Shown one piece after another: positions 8,800-17,738 of a stretch of DNA of 64,000 nucleotides; the first letter of the stretch is position 1; every line of letters starts with the position of its first letter. The notes beneath the pieces were generated by a model that had not been told where the DNA came from, made no database searches, and was given only the letters and a program-made list of their open reading frames with translations. The DNA comes from Nocardia shimofusensis NBRC 100134. GTDB taxonomy: Bacteria; Actinomycetota; Actinomycetes; Mycobacteriales; Mycobacteriaceae. A program made the position numbers and the translations under genes. The stretch lies in contig NZ_BDBT01000009.1 in NCBI RefSeq assembly GCF_001613125.1, positions 62,001-126,000 of the forward strand. Direction: 5' to 3'.

Positions 8800-11175
8800 T
8801 CATACCCGGACGGTGAGAGCGCCGGTGTCCAGCGTCGGCGTCATCACCCGTTCCAGCGCGGCCAGATCGCGTTCGATCGCGCGGAAGAGCAGATAGCTGG
8901 CCACGAACATCACGATGCTGCCGATGCACAGCATCCGCACCACCACGATGATCTGCCCGATGTCGGCGACCGGCAGCAAGGTCACGCCCGCGACCGCCAG
9001 CAACGGAATCGACGCCGCGACCAGCAGATATCCCACGCAGCGTCGCTGCAATCCGCGCAGCAGCGCCACATCCGCTTCGCCGGGCGCGTCGTATCCGAGC
9101 AGCATCGGGTACACGCAGCGCACGATGTAGAAGCCGACCAGGAAGAACGGGTACGCCAGCGCGATCGCCCCGCACACCGCGTGCGAGGCCAGGAAATGCG
9201 CGAAGGCGTGCGGCGCGAGTTCCTCCCCGGCCAGCGACACCCCCACCGGGTAGCTCGCGGCGCTGATCATCCAGAAGGCGAACGCGACCAGCACGCTGCG
9301 ATCACCCAGCAGGATCGCCGCCTTGCGCGCCCGCGCCAGCTCGCGGGGCGAGTACTCCACACCCCGGCTCAGCCCGTGCGGGACCGTGACGACCCGGCGT
9401 GACCAGTACGTCAGCAGGATCGTGGCCAGCCCGAAGAACAGCACGTTGGTGATCAGCGTCGACACGGCGAACAGTTCCTGGGTCCGCTGCGACAGCCGTC
9501 CGGTGACCAGCGACTGGTTGTGGTCGATGTTGTAGAGCGATGCCAGCAGATTCGGCACCGCCACCGCGGCGGCCACCAACGGCACCCGCCACGCCCGCAA
9601 CCGCCGCCGCCAGCTGTCCCGGGGCGGGTCGACCAGGTCCCTGGCCCGCTGATCCAGGCACAGATCCAGTTGCCGGGCGAGCACCCCCGCGTTCGCCCAG
9701 CGACGTCGCGGATCGGGTTCGAGACAGGTCGACAGCACCCGGCGCAGCGCGGGCGGGCAGTCGGCGGGCACCCGCCGGGAGGCATCGGCCGCGACCGTCC
9801 GGCTCGTCTGCGCGCGGTCGGAATCGGAACCGTCCGCACGACAGGGCGATTCGCCGGTGAGTAGTTCCCACAGCAATCCGCCGAGCGCGTGGATGTCGTC
9901 CTCGGCGCCCGGCGGTGTGTCGTGTGCGGGCGTCGAGTGCCGTGCGCTCGTGGGCGGCCGGATCTCGTCCCGGACCCCGGTGGGTCCGGGGGCGACGCTC
10001 GGAGTCCGCACCGCGACGTCGGCGAGCGCGGGCTTCGGCTGCGGTGCGTCTGCGGACGACCGGTGAGGGGCCGGCAGGGCGAAATCGGCCAGCTTCGGCA
10101 CACCCTCGGCGGTGAACACGATATTCGCCGGTTTGATGGCGCGATGCGCGGTGCCGTGCCGGGCGGCGTAGTCGAGGGCGGTGGCCAGGCCCCGGCCGAT
10201 CCATGCGACGGTCTCCGGCCAGCTGAGCTCGGCGAGCGCGCGACGGACAGGCGAATTCGCCGGGGGGATCTCGCCTTTCGACTCCATCGCGGCATCGACC
10301 GCCGCGAGCAACAATTCGCCGCTCGCCGGTTCACGGCATCGCCTGCGCAGTGCGAGCAGTTCTTCGGCGGTGCCGCCGGGCAGGTACTGCATCCACACCA
10401 GTGCGGCGGTGTCCGCGACGGGCAGCCGCTGATCGAAGACGCGCACGATGTGTGGATGGTCGAACCGAGCCATCGTGCGCGGCGCCCCACCGGCCCGGTC
10501 GGTCAGCCGCAGCGCGACCAGGCGTTGCATGGAGATCTGCCTGGCCAGAAAGACCCGACCGGAGGCGCCGGCGCCCAGTTCGGTGCGCAGTTCGAAATCG
10601 TCGATCCGATCGCCGGGGCGCACGTGGGCGATGTCCTCGGCCCTGAGTTCCGATGCCGCCTCCGTCGTCCCGGGTGCCGCCGGACTCGAACTCTTCGGCC
10701 CGGCATCCGCTACTGCGGTATCCACCGGATCGGCTGTGCCCGAGACCGCTCGCTCCCGAGTGTCCGGAGGCGTCGTCCACCCGGTCGCCTCGCCGGATGC
10801 GAGGGACCGACCGGGAGACGTGCGGGTTGTCGCGTAGAGGCCGGTCGCCTCGCCGGGAACCGCGTGCGCGGTGGGGTCCTCGTGCGGAGCCGGGGAGGCG
10901 GGGTGGGGCGGGTGCTCGTGGAGCAGGTCGAGCAGCGCGGAGGGGCCGGACAGTTCGGGGAAATCGCGGCGGTAGTCGTCGATGTCCTTGGCGAGTCCGG
11001 GACGAGCGGCGCGCTCGCGTAGGTCGGCGCGGATGAGGGCGATCAGGACCGCTCGGCGGACGCGGGACGCGGGGGGGACGAAATCGGCCGGGCGGGGTGG
11101 CTCGCCCCCCTGGCGAAGGTACTCGCGCCACTGCTCGTGGAATCGGACGAGGGCGTCGGCGACCGGATCGGTCAC
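8800..11175 (-). CDS. Membrane-bound pseudokinase (degenerate Ser/Thr kinase domain)
   Basis: About 791 residues. Order: an alpha-helical N-terminal module (about 1-85), a low-complexity Pro/Ala/Thr linker, a kinase-fold domain (about 200-460), then six predicted membrane helices to the C-terminus. The glycine loop GAGASG is kept, but the ATP-anchoring Lys is Arg (VALRL, R223), the catalytic HRD is HRA (A346 within AHRAIKPAN) and DFG is DFA (D364 kept). No APE-like motif is visible in the activation segment. Three losses together argue for a non-catalytic kinase. It is a clear paralogue of the kinase upstream (shared LLLAAVDAAME, LSWPETVAW and six-helix domain). GTG at 11175 overlaps that gene's stop (GTGA), so translation is coupled. 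It may act as regulator or scaffold of its partner; this is inference. Confidence 0.85.
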   Translation of the reverse strand: MTDPVADALVRFHEQWREYLRQGGEPPRPADFVPPASRVRRAVLIALIRADLRERAARPGLAKDIDDYRRDFPELSGPSALLDLLHEHPPHPASPAPHEDPTAHAVPGEATGLYATTRTSPGRSLASGEATGWTTPPDTRERAVSGTADPVDTAVADAGPKSSSPAAPGTTEAASELRAEDIAHVRPGDRIDDFELRTELGAGASGRVFLARQISMQRLVALRLTDRAGGAPRTMARFDHPHIVRVFDQRLPVADTAALVWMQYLPGGTAEELLALRRRCREPASGELLLAAVDAAMESKGEIPPANSPVRRALAELSWPETVAWIGRGLATALDYAARHGTAHRAIKPANIVFTAEGVPKLADFALPAPHRSSADAPQPKPALADVAVRTPSVAPGPTGVRDEIRPPTSARHSTPAHDTPPGAEDDIHALGGLLWELLTGESPCRADGSDSDRAQTSRTVAADASRRVPADCPPALRRVLSTCLEPDPRRRWANAGVLARQLDLCLDQRARDLVDPPRDSWRRRLRAWRVPLVAAAVAVPNLLASLYNIDHNQSLVTGRLSQRTQELFAVSTLITNVLFFGLATILLTYWSRRVVTVPHGLSRGVEYSPRELARARKAAILLGDRSVLVAFAFWMISAASYPVGVSLAGEELAPHAFAHFLASHAVCGAIALAYPFFLVGFYIVRCVYPMLLGYDAPGEADVALLRGLQRRCVGYLLVAASIPLLAVAGVTLLPVADIGQIIVVVRMLCIGSIVMFVASYLLFRAIERDLAALERVMTPTLDTGALTVRV

Positions 11176-14100
11176 GAGGGCGGGTCCGCGGGGCCGGAGC
11201 GATCCGTGTCGCGGTGCAGCGAATCGGGCGCGACCACCCGCTCGAGGGCGTGCAGGTCGGCCTCCAGTGCACGGAACAGCAGATACGACCCCACGAAGGC
11301 GACGATGGCGCCGACGGACAGCACCCGTACCGCGACGATCACCTGCGGGATGTCGGCGGGCGGCAGGAAGGTCACCCCGGCCACGGCCAGCAGTGGCACC
11401 GAGGCGGCCACCGCCAGGTAGCCGTTGCAACGCCGGTCCAGCGCCCGCAGCCGGACCGCGTCCCCCGCGCTGATCTCCCCGTGCCGCAGGAAGATCGGAT
11501 AGATACAGCGCACGATGTAGAAGGTCGCCAGGAAGAACGGATACGAGGCCGCGATCGCGCCGCACACCACCAGCGAGGCCAGGAAGTGGACGACCGCGTT
11601 CGCGGTGATGCCGCCGGTCGACAACTGCAGTGCCAGCGGGAAGGTGAGCCCGGCCAGCACCCACAGCGCGAACGGGATCACCACCGCGCGCTCGCCGAGC
11701 AACAACGCGTCGTTGCGTGCTCTCCGTAGCGTTTCCGCGTCGTAGCGTTTGCCCTTGCGCAGACCTCGCGGCACCGCGAGCACCGACCGCGACAGGTAGG
11801 CCACCACGATGAATCCGAGCGGGAAGAAGACGCTGTTCACGAGGCCGGTGATGATGAGGAAAGTGCGCTCGGCATCCTCGTCCATCCGGGAGACGATCAG
11901 GGTCTGGTTGTGCTGGATGTTGTACAGCGAGGCGAGCAGATTCGGCACCCCGATGGCGATCACCAGCACCGGGATGATCCACGGCCGCAGCCGCAGCCGC
12001 CAGCTGCCGGGCTTGGGGTCGACCAGATCCCTGGCCCGCTGATCCAGGCACAGATCGAGCTGTTTGGCGAGTACTTCGCCGCTCGCCCAACGGTTCTCGC
12101 GGTCGGATTCCAGGCAGGTCAGCAGCACCCGGCGCAACGCGGCGGGGCAGTCCGGCGGAACCCGTTCCAGTGCGGCCGGGTCCACGCCCATCCTGCGGCG
12201 CTCCAGCATCGCCTCGAGCGTCGTGTCGTCGCTGCGTTCGCCGACGCCCGCGGTGGAGTCGTCGAAGGGTTTGGCGCCGGTCAGCAGCTCCCACAGCACC
12301 ACGCCGAGGGAGAAGATATCCGCGCGGGTATCCAGATCGGCCGCCGAACGAGCCCGGCCGGGATGGCAGGCCTCGAGCTGCTCGGGCGACATGTAGGACA
12401 GCGAGCCGCCGAAGTAGGCGACCGGGCTGGTGCCGGACACATTGCGGCTGAAACTGATGTTGAAATCGGCCAGTTTCGGCACTGCCTCGGCGGTGAGCAG
12501 CACATTCGCCGGCTTCACGTCCCTGTGCAGCACCTCGTGCGTGGAGGCGTACTCCAGCGCCTCGGCGAGCCTGCGGCCCAGCCAGGCGACCGTCTCCGGC
12601 CAGCTCAGCGCCGCGATCTCGGTGCGCACGCTGGAATCGGTGGGCCGGATCTCGCCCTTCTCCTCCATCGCGGCGTCCACCGCGGCCAGCAGCAGCTTGC
12701 CGTCGCGTTCGGCGGGCTGGGTGGCGCGCACCCAGCGCAGCACGCTCAGCAGCGTGCCGCCCGGTAGGAACTGCATGTACAGCAGCCGCAACCGCCGCGT
12801 GGCGGCCCCCGATCCGCGCTGGGCGTCCATCAGCCGCTGATCGAAGACGCGCACGATGTAGTCGTGGTCGAGTTGGGCCAGCGTCTGCGCCTCGGTGCCG
12901 TGATCGGCGGAGATCTTCACCGCGACCAGCCGTTGCATCGACCGCTGCCTGGCCAGGAACACCCGCGCGAACGCGCCGCGGCCCAGCCCGGTGAGCAGAT
13001 CGAAATCGCCGACCCGCTGGCCGACGTGGATGCGGTCGAGCGGGTCGAGATCCTTGTCCGGGCCGCGCCCGGTCGTCGTCGCCGGTGCGGTCGCCGGGTC
13101 GGCGGCAACGGTGGGATCGGCGTCATCCGGGGAGTAGGCGCCGGTGGCTTCGGTATCGAGCGATGCCAGGGCGTCGACGTCGGTGTAGAGGGTGAACGCG
13201 GTGGCTTCGAACACGGTGGTCTCGAACGCGGTGCCCTCGAACACGGCGGTGCCCTCGAACGCGGCGGTGCCCTCGAAACCGGCGGTGCCCTCGAGTTCAC
13301 CGGCGGCGAATGCGGCACGGCCTTCGAGCTCGGTGGTTTCGAGCTCGGTGGTTTCGAGCGCTGTGTTCGCTACGTGTTCGGTGGTTTCGAGCGCTGTGTT
13401 CGCTACGTGTTCGGTGGTTTCGAGCGCTGTGTTCGCCTCGCGCTCGGTGGCTTCGAGCGCAGCGGTTGCCTCGGTATCGGGTGGGCGGGTCGACGGTCTG
13501 CTCTGTGGCTCCGTCACCTCGGACGTCGCCGCTGCCTGTGTCGCGTCGAGTGCGTCCGCCGTCGGGCCGGTCGCCGCGGGGGTGGTCGACGACGCGCGGG
13601 TGGTCGTCGCGGGGGTGGTCGTCGCGGGGGTGGTCACGGCATGCGCGTCCGGCGGGGTGGAGTCGGTGGCCCCGTTTCCGGTCAGATAGGTGGTGTCGTC
13701 GGTGGGCGCGTCCTCGTCGGGTCCTGCGCGCCGGGTGCTCTGGTCCAGGTCGTCGGCATTGAGCAGCTCGCGCAGGACTTCGGCCTGAGCGGGGTATTCG
13801 CGCAGGCATGCGCGCGGGTCGACGTGCTCGCCGCTGTGCCTGCGGACGACGAATTCCTCATAGACGAGCCCGGCCGGGAGCCGGTCGCGATCGAGTTCGG
13901 GGAATTCGGCGCAGTACTCGGCCAGCCGTTTGCGCCGAGTGGCCGGGTCGGTGTCGGACGATCCGGCCCGCGGTCGTCCCAGCCAGCGGTAGCGCAGATC
14001 GACGCGGATCAGTTCGACCAGCGCCTCGGTGCGCAGGGTCCGCGCATCGGGGAGGAAGTCGGTGATTCGTGGCAGCGGGGCGGCACTCTGCGCCTCGGGC

Positions 14101-14225
14101 AGGTGGACAGCGGCTGCCCAGGCGGCGGTGAAGGCGCTCACCGCCGCGGCTTCACTCTCGAGCGCCCGGCCGTTTCCGCGCAGACCGGGGCTCGTCGGAA
14201 CACTTCTCTCGGACTCGGCACTCAT
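11172..14225 (-). CDS. Membrane-bound Ser/Thr protein kinase with repeat linker
   Basis: A 1017-residue protein. An N-terminal helical module (about 25-170) contains the patterns ALVELIRVDLRYRW and LAEYCAEFPELD, which recall N-terminal modules of planctomycete-type kinases. A repeat-rich Thr/Ala/Glu linker follows (about 185-395), then the kinase domain (about 410-700). Catalytic residues look intact: GRGAFA loop, Lys437 in VAVKI, HRDVKPAN with Asp569, and Asp587; DFG is DFN and APE is SPE. Six hydrophobic helices follow (from PWIIPVLVIAIGVPNLL onward), ending in a short cytoplasmic tail. The gene overlaps the downstream pseudokinase by GTGA. ATG at 14225 has a purine-rich AGG about 8 nt upstream. 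Substrates are unknown; the FHA protein at 35.6 kb is one conceivable reader of phospho-Thr. Confidence 0.9.
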   Translation of the reverse strand: MSAESERSVPTSPGLRGNGRALESEAAAVSAFTAAWAAAVHLPEAQSAAPLPRITDFLPDARTLRTEALVELIRVDLRYRWLGRPRAGSSDTDPATRRKRLAEYCAEFPELDRDRLPAGLVYEEFVVRRHSGEHVDPRACLREYPAQAEVLRELLNADDLDQSTRRAGPDEDAPTDDTTYLTGNGATDSTPPDAHAVTTPATTTPATTTRASSTTPAATGPTADALDATQAAATSEVTEPQSRPSTRPPDTEATAALEATEREANTALETTEHVANTALETTEHVANTALETTELETTELEGRAAFAAGELEGTAGFEGTAAFEGTAVFEGTAFETTVFEATAFTLYTDVDALASLDTEATGAYSPDDADPTVAADPATAPATTTGRGPDKDLDPLDRIHVGQRVGDFDLLTGLGRGAFARVFLARQRSMQRLVAVKISADHGTEAQTLAQLDHDYIVRVFDQRLMDAQRGSGAATRRLRLLYMQFLPGGTLLSVLRWVRATQPAERDGKLLLAAVDAAMEEKGEIRPTDSSVRTEIAALSWPETVAWLGRRLAEALEYASTHEVLHRDVKPANVLLTAEAVPKLADFNISFSRNVSGTSPVAYFGGSLSYMSPEQLEACHPGRARSAADLDTRADIFSLGVVLWELLTGAKPFDDSTAGVGERSDDTTLEAMLERRRMGVDPAALERVPPDCPAALRRVLLTCLESDRENRWASGEVLAKQLDLCLDQRARDLVDPKPGSWRLRLRPWIIPVLVIAIGVPNLLASLYNIQHNQTLIVSRMDEDAERTFLIITGLVNSVFFPLGFIVVAYLSRSVLAVPRGLRKGKRYDAETLRRARNDALLLGERAVVIPFALWVLAGLTFPLALQLSTGGITANAVVHFLASLVVCGAIAASYPFFLATFYIVRCIYPIFLRHGEISAGDAVRLRALDRRCNGYLAVAASVPLLAVAGVTFLPPADIPQVIVAVRVLSVGAIVAFVGSYLLFRALEADLHALERVVAPDSLHRDTDRSGPADPPS
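13195..13476. repeat. Tandem repeats inside the kinase linker
   Basis: Two repeat families lie side by side in frame. From 13345 to 13476 there are four 33-bp units (two identical, then two diverging) coding for the 11-residue unit ETTEHVANTAL. From about 13195 to 13300 there are 15-18-bp units coding for FEGTA-type hexapeptides. Both keep the reading frame, so unit number can vary without breaking the kinase. Confidence 0.85.
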
Positions 14226-14500
14226 TCTCGGACCTCGAGGCTGAGCGGGTGGCGCGTACCCCCCGCGCTGGTCGGCAACGAGCTGTGCCGGATTGCGACC
14301 ACCCGACGGATGCGTCCCCGCGTGGTACTTCGAATGATACGTGCCCGAAGTCGGTGGTCCGGCAGTTCAGCCAGGATTCGGCGGTTCAGCCAGGATCCGG
14401 CAGTCCGGCACCGAACCGGCATCCGGCCAGGATCCGGCCGTCCCGGCACGGGGGCGACGCGGCCCCTTGCCGTGGACAGCGACCGCATCCGTGCGGGTCG
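14226..14500. repeat. Intergenic region with short direct repeats
   Basis: This 275-nt gap lies between the kinase start and the LysR gene end. It holds a 19-bp direct repeat at 14361-14379 and 14380-14398 sharing TTCAGCCAGGAT, with a third degraded copy at 14418-14435. It should contain the kinase promoter, but no clear -10/-35 pair was found. Confidence 0.6.
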
Positions 14501-15397
14501 TCAGCTCGCGACCGGCTGAGGCTGGTGCTGAAGCGTGGCGAAACCGCCCTCGGTCGCGCGGCCGGCGAACTCGAGAATGGTCGGACGGGTGTCGTCGGCG
14601 CGCCAGGCGACTGCCAGTTCGCAGGGCGCGATACCGCTGAGCGGGCGCGCGGTCAGACCCGGCCACCGGTACATCGGCACATTGTTCTCGGCCAGCAGGC
14701 ACACGCCCAGGCCCAGGCTGACGGCTTCGAGCTTGTCCTCGGGGGTGGCCGCCTCGGCTCCGACCTTGGGCGCCCGGCCGCCGCGCGCGTCGTTGCCCAG
14801 CCAGAAGTCGCGGATCGCGCCGGCTTCGGCGGGTAGCGCGATGAACGGCTCGTCGAGCAGATCGGCGAAATCGATGACCTCGTGGCCGGCCAGCGGATGG
14901 TTCTCCGGCAGCAGCACCCAGCGCGGCTCGGTGCGCAGCACCTGCCAGCGGTAGCGGTTGGAGTCGGGCAGTGGGAGCCAGACCAGCGCGAGATCAGCCT
15001 GTCTGCCCGCCAGCCCGCTGGAAGCGTCGTTCCAGGACGCGGCGTGCAGCGCCAGCCGGTACCCGCTCGCGCTCTCCAGATCGTTGAGCAGTCCGCGGCC
15101 CATCGCGGACTGGATACCCACGCGCAACACTTCGCCCGCTTCCTGCAGCGAGATGTTGGTGACCTCCCACAACTCCAGGATCTTGCGCGCACCGTCGAGC
15201 AGTTCCTTGCCCGCGACGGTCAGCGCCACGCTGCGCTGATTGCGATCGAACAGCACGACGTCGAGCTGACGTTCCAGCTGACGGATCTGCCGGGACAGGG
15301 TGGGTTGAGCGATGTGCAGCCGCTGAGCGGCGTTGGTGAAATGCAGTTCCTCAGCGACGGCGACGAAATACCGCAGGTCGCGCAAGTGCGGGTCCAT
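14501..15397 (-). CDS. LysR-family transcriptional regulator
   Basis: A 298-residue regulator. The N-terminal winged helix-turn-helix is textbook: LRDLRYFVAVAEELHFTNAAQRL, then AQPTLSRQIRQLERQLDVVLFDR (residues 6-52). An effector-binding domain of the periplasmic-binding-protein type fills residues 90-290 (LRVGIQSAMGRGLL, GLGVCLLAEN). The effector is not predictable. ATG at 15397. A possible operator (15421-15443) lies just upstream of its own start, which fits autoregulation; no divergent target gene is present, and the next gene upstream, the aldehyde dehydrogenase, is read in the same direction. Confidence 0.9.
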   Translation of the reverse strand: MDPHLRDLRYFVAVAEELHFTNAAQRLHIAQPTLSRQIRQLERQLDVVLFDRNQRSVALTVAGKELLDGARKILELWEVTNISLQEAGEVLRVGIQSAMGRGLLNDLESASGYRLALHAASWNDASSGLAGRQADLALVWLPLPDSNRYRWQVLRTEPRWVLLPENHPLAGHEVIDFADLLDEPFIALPAEAGAIRDFWLGNDARGGRAPKVGAEAATPEDKLEAVSLGLGVCLLAENNVPMYRWPGLTARPLSGIAPCELAVAWRADDTRPTILEFAGRATEGGFATLQHQPQPVAS

Positions 15398-15420
15398 AGC
15401 CCTTTGCTATCAGAATCGGT

Positions 15421-15443
15421 CTTGAATTTCCAGCCTTATCAAG
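15421..15443. promoter_or_regulatory. Possible LysR-type operator
   Basis: CTTGA and TCAAG form an interrupted palindrome with a 13-nt spacer, 24-46 nt upstream of the LysR start codon. The T-to-A spacing fits the general LysR box (T-N11-A type). Confidence 0.4.
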
Positions 15444-15768
15444 CCGAGAAGTCTGGATAGTGCGAGTGAAACCGTCCAACGGTTTGTTACTCGACAGCAT
15501 AGAGGCTTCTGTGGTGATTCGCACCATGCTCTTCGGCGAATTGTGGGCAGCCTCGCTGCCGCTGGGAATCGCGGATCAATTTGGACGCTCGACCAGCGTG
15601 AATGACGCCCTCCGGTCCCGGTCGGACGCCTCGGGGTCGATGCGATCGGCGGTTCCGGTAATCGAACAGAGAATGAATCCGGACGGAAAGATGTGAGACG
15701 GGAATATTATGAGTGATCTTCATCACATTATGTGTATCGAGCACGCGTAATGGGTCCCGAGACGACGA
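15444..15768. other. Gene-free lower-GC stretch upstream of the LysR gene
   Basis: About 325 nt with visibly lower GC than the surroundings, including AT-rich words near 15705-15735. A 78-codon open frame (15460-15696, plus) has no family resemblance and no ribosome binding site, so no gene is called. It separates the LysR promoter from the terminator of the aldehyde dehydrogenase gene. Confidence 0.5.
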
Positions 15769-15809
15769 AAGCGCTGTGATCCACGACCGAGTCGTGAACC
15801 ACAGCGCTT
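15769..15809 (-). terminator. Terminator of the aldehyde dehydrogenase gene
   Basis: AAGCGCTGTG pairs with CACAGCGCTT, enclosing an inner stem CACGAC/GTCGTG with a CGA loop. On the minus strand it lies about 50 nt past the stop codon and is followed by a short T-rich tail. Confidence 0.75.
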
Positions 15810-15858
15810 CGCGCGGAGAGGGTGGGCGAGGCTGGTCCGCCCCGAGCCGGCTCGCCGC

Positions 15859-17595
15859 CTAGGATTCGCTGTTGCGCTTCAGTTCGAGCAGTGCGGGGAC
15901 GTTGAAGCGACGCAGGCCGCGCGCGCCGGCCAATCGCATCGCGCCGACGGCGGTCAGCAGGTTCGGCAGCTTGACCGGGTACCAGAACAGCTCACGCTCC
16001 TGGGTGGGCATGATCGGCTTGGTGATCGCCTTCTGCCTGCAGTACTTGCGCACACCGGCGGCGCCGCCCCAGCGCGCGCCCACACCGGACAGGCCCCAGC
16101 CGCCCATCGGCAGCGCGAAACTGAACAGGTTGGCGAACACGTCGTTGATGTTCACCGCGCCCGCGTTCAGCTGGCGCGCGATGCGCTCGCCGCGATCCTT
16201 GTCGCCGGTCCAGACCGAGGCCGACAGGCCGTAGATCGAATCGTTGGCCAGCCGGATGGCCTCGGCTTCGTCGGCCACCTTGATCACCGGCAGCGTCGGG
16301 CCGAAGGTCTCCTCGGTGATGCAGGTCATGCCGTGATCGACGTCGACGAGCACGGTGGGCTCGAAGAAGGTGCCCTGGCCGGTGCGCTTGCCGCCGGTGA
16401 GCACCTTGGCGCCCGCCGCCACCGCCTCGTCCACGTGGCGCTGCACGATCCGCACCTGGTTCTCGTTGGCGAGCGCGCCCAGATCGTGCTCGACCGCGCG
16501 ACCGTCGAGGCCCTGACGCAGCGCGGCGACCTTCTCGGTCAGCTTGGCGACGAACTGGTCGTAGACCGGCTCCTCGACGTAGACCCGCTCGATCGAGATG
16601 CAGACCTGGCCGGCGTTGAACATGCCACCGAAGGCGATGCCGTTGGCGGCGCGCTCGAGATCGGCGTCGGCCAGCACGATCGCCGGATCCTTGCCGCCGA
16701 GTTCCAGGCTGTAGGGGATCATCCGCTCGACACAGGCGGCGGCGATCTTGCGACCGGTCGCGGTGGAGCCGGTGAACTGCACGTAGTCGACGTTGTCGAT
16801 CACCGCGGCGCCGGTCGCGCCCGCGCCGGTGACCACCGCGAAGACCGGAGGCGCGCCGATCTCCTCCCAGCCCCTGGCCAGTTCCAGCGCCGAGAGCGGG
16901 GTGACCTCGGAGGGCTTGAGAACCACGGTCGCGCCCGCGGCCAGCGCCGGGAACACGTCCATGATCGGCATCGCCAGCGGGAAGTTCCACGGCGTGATCA
17001 CGCCGACGACCGGGTAGGGCCGGTAGGCGACGGTCAGCTTCTTGACCCGGGCCAGCGGGCTGTGCGGCGAGGGATGCTCGTCGGCGAGGAACTTGGCCGC
17101 CCGCCGGGCGTAGAAGCCGATCAGGTCGGCGCCGAAGGACGGGTCGATCAGCGCGTCGCCGCGCGCCTTGGCGGTCTCGGACTGCAGCACGTCGGCCAGG
17201 TGCTCGGTGTTGTCGATGATCCAGTCCTGGAACGCCAGCAGCCACTTCTTGCGGCCGTCGGGGCCGAGCGATTCCCAGCCGGGCTGATGCCTGCGCAGTT
17301 CGGCCACGGTGGCGGCGATCTCGTCGGCGCTCCGTACCGGTACCGAGCCGACGATCTCCCCGGTGCCGGGGTTGCGCACCTCGATCACGTCCGGTGCCGC
17401 CGCCTTGTCCGCGACGGCCTTCGTTTCGGCGGCCTTCTTCCCGGGGGCGTTCTCGGAGGCGCTGCCGTTCGTGGCCTGCTCCGTCGAGGCCTGCTCCGTC
17501 GAAGCCTGCTCTGTCGCGGCCTGCTCCGTCGCGCTCTGCTCGGTCACGCTCTGCTCGGTCACGGCCTGCTCGGTCGCGGACTCGGTGTTGGTCAC
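15859..17595 (-). CDS. Aldehyde dehydrogenase (succinate-semialdehyde/betaine-aldehyde type) with repeat leader
   Basis: About 578 residues, longer than the usual 480-500 because of an N-terminal extension. That extension has about seven pentapeptides of the form xxTEQ (residues about 4-40) and an Ala/Lys-rich spacer. The catalytic domain has the standard sites: VVGVITPWNFPLAMP, KPSEVTP, FTGSTATGRKIA, the Glu of LELGGKDPAIV and the Cys of FNAGQVCISIERVYV, then EETFGPTLPV. It oxidises an aldehyde with NAD(P)+; the substrate is not fixed. GTG at 17595 is preferred because GGGAG lies 8 nt upstream; GTG at 17610 is an alternative. It is divergent from a PucR-type regulator, a likely controller. 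Confidence 0.92.
   Translation of the reverse strand: MTNTESATEQAVTEQSVTEQSATEQAATEQASTEQASTEQATNGSASENAPGKKAAETKAVADKAAAPDVIEVRNPGTGEIVGSVPVRSADEIAATVAELRRHQPGWESLGPDGRKKWLLAFQDWIIDNTEHLADVLQSETAKARGDALIDPSFGADLIGFYARRAAKFLADEHPSPHSPLARVKKLTVAYRPYPVVGVITPWNFPLAMPIMDVFPALAAGATVVLKPSEVTPLSALELARGWEEIGAPPVFAVVTGAGATGAAVIDNVDYVQFTGSTATGRKIAAACVERMIPYSLELGGKDPAIVLADADLERAANGIAFGGMFNAGQVCISIERVYVEEPVYDQFVAKLTEKVAALRQGLDGRAVEHDLGALANENQVRIVQRHVDEAVAAGAKVLTGGKRTGQGTFFEPTVLVDVDHGMTCITEETFGPTLPVIKVADEAEAIRLANDSIYGLSASVWTGDKDRGERIARQLNAGAVNINDVFANLFSFALPMGGWGLSGVGARWGGAAGVRKYCRQKAITKPIMPTQERELFWYPVKLPNLLTAVGAMRLAGARGLRRFNVPALLELKRNSES
17482..17586. repeat. 15-bp tandem repeats coding for xxTEQ pentapeptides
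   Basis: Roughly seven in-frame copies of a 15-bp unit at the 5' end of the aldehyde dehydrogenase gene give TEQ-containing pentapeptides. Copies differ by one or two bases. Confidence 0.8.
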
Positions 17596-17738
17596 TGCTG
17601 TTTCTCCCACTGACGTCGTGCTGTGGACATCGCCGTGTGCCGACCGCTGTGAGTCAGCTCACTGAACTATGATCGTGACACAATACAGGGGGAGTTTCTT
17701 GGCCCATTTTGTCAATAAGATCGGGTCGATTTGTGGCG

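Noticed and set aside
13195..13320. Possible pentapeptide-repeat (A(D/N)LxX) domain in the kinase
   Set aside because: The period is mostly six residues (FEGTAx) and the Leu/Phe spacing does not fit the five-residue fold.
13345..13476. 33-bp direct repeats that might look like a CRISPR array
   Set aside because: The units are directly adjacent with no spacers and stay in the kinase reading frame.
13192..13689. A Val/Ser-rich open frame on the plus strand
   Set aside because: It is the antisense shadow of the kinase repeat linker; the minus-strand frame continues into a clear kinase domain.
15460..15696. A 78-codon open frame upstream of the LysR gene
   Set aside because: No ribosome binding site or -10 box at the start, no family resemblance, and atypical codon use.
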